Assembly: GCA_029260695.1 (NCBI GenBank)
Contig: JAJDCT010000254.1
Location: forward strand, 1-6,037
Length of the DNA stretch: 6,037 nt
Source of the DNA: Phycisphaeraceae bacterium
GTDB lineage: Bacteria > Planctomycetota > Phycisphaerae > Phycisphaerales > Phycisphaeraceae
Direction: 5' to 3'
The notes under the pieces were generated by a model that saw nothing but the letters and a program-made list of their open reading frames with translations, did not search any database and was not told the origin of the DNA. This document shows, in pieces, positions 5,535 to 6,037 of the stretch; position 1 is the stretch's first letter; every line of letters starts with the position of its first letter. The position numbers were made by a program, and so were the translations under genes.

Positions 5535-6037
5535 TGAAATACTTACAAAATTCAACCCGTGCTTTGGTCGCCAGCTTAGGCATGACGCTGATATGCACCG
5601 CACCGGCACTGGGCGGGAGCATCGCCAACCTGACGGTCACGAACCTCAGCTCGCCGGGCTTGTTCGTCGACAACGCGGCGGGCCTCAAGCAGGAACGGCG
5701 CAGCTCTACCACGCTGCTGTCAAGCAACCCCACGGCCGCGATGCCGACGTTCTCGGCGCGGCTGGCGGGTCTCGCTGCCACTGACACCGAGTTGCCGCAT
5801 CCATCGTTTCAGACGCTCAACGATCTGCGGATGCGGATCGACTTCGACATCGTGGCTTTGGCTACCGAGAGCTGGACGATGCAGATCGACCAGCTTCGCA
5901 ACTTCGCACTCACTCTGGTCGCCGACCCCGGGAGCGGCTTCCAGTCTCAGGCATCCGTCACGCTCCAGTCGGCCACCTTCAGCCTGACACCGGGTGGCAG
6001 CGGCGGTTTGTCCGTCCCGCAGGCTACCAGCGAAGAT
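5534..6037 (+). CDS. Secreted PEP-CTERM-type protein, LKQERRSS paralog 2, cut by right edge
   Basis: The frame runs 168 codons from the ATG at 5534 to the window edge without a stop, so the gene is partial. A signal peptide is visible (MKYLQNSTRALVASLG..., likely cleavage PALG|GS). It aligns with the preceding gene over most of its visible length: GGSIANLTV, LKQERRSSTTLLSSNPTA (51-68), MPTFSARLAGL (70-80), RIDFDIVALATESWTMQIDQL (101-121), FSLTPGGSGGL near 149-159. Over 30 codons from LKQERRSS, the two genes differ at ten bases, seven of them silent. The main divergence is a changed stretch at about 84-99 and the region after 128. The PEP-CTERM anchor itself is off the window and is inferred from homology. 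Its TGATG overlap with the upstream stop suggests a coupled operon that may continue to the right. Confidence 0.9.
   Translation, partial: MKYLQNSTRALVASLGMTLICTAPALGGSIANLTVTNLSSPGLFVDNAAGLKQERRSSTTLLSSNPTAAMPTFSARLAGLAATDTELPHPSFQTLNDLRMRIDFDIVALATESWTMQIDQLRNFALTLVADPGSGFQSQASVTLQSATFSLTPGGSGGLSVPQATSED

Noticed and set aside
5593..5784. Plus-strand 63-codon frame inside the last gene
   Set aside because: It lies wholly inside the paralog frame starting at 5534, which has the signal peptide and conserved blocks; it is a shadow frame.

Overview
The window is a run of nine consecutive plus-strand genes. The eight whose 3' ends are visible all encode small secreted proteins ending in a PEP-CTERM sorting signal: a PEP(A/T)S motif, a hydrophobic segment, and a basic tail. 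The ninth is cut by the right edge, but its first 168 codons are a close paralog of gene 8. Each gene with a visible start encodes an N-terminal signal peptide. No enzyme, exosortase, regulator, RNA gene, mobile element or CRISPR array is visible. The moderately GC-rich DNA, the VPEPAS...LGGLGLL style of anchor and the dense packing of PEP-CTERM genes suggest a Planctomycetota bacterium, perhaps Phycisphaerae. This is an inference from protein style, not a marker gene.

Layout. 1-216 is the 3' end of a PEP-CTERM gene. 301-975 and 1037-1729 are two unrelated single-copy PEP-CTERM genes; the second starts at TTG and carries a repeated FQVDSFFDVFTEII motif. 1829-2455, 2550-3164 and 3260-3880 are three tandem paralogs that share an invariant NVGTEPWLDWHEHIL core. 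They are followed by related spacers, each holding a 30-nt hairpin. 3997-4686, 4683-5534 and 5534-beyond the window form a tightly coupled block with ATGA and TGATG stop/start overlaps. The second and third members of that block are paralogs of each other. All intergenic gaps are 61-116 nt, so no stretch over 300 nt lacks a gene.

How it fits together. The proteins are expected to be exported by Sec, held in the membrane by the C-terminal segment, and processed by an exosortase encoded elsewhere, probably ending up at the cell surface or in extracellular polymer. The cluster seems to have grown by tandem duplication in at least two places. Near-identity of the 3' gene end and spacer between paralogs 1 and 2, next to a core motif full of synonymous differences, suggests later gene conversion. 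The most notable signals are the uncharacterised WLDWHEHIL family, the hairpin spacers with pairing-preserving changes, and anchor tails whose codons double as the Shine-Dalgarno site of the next gene.
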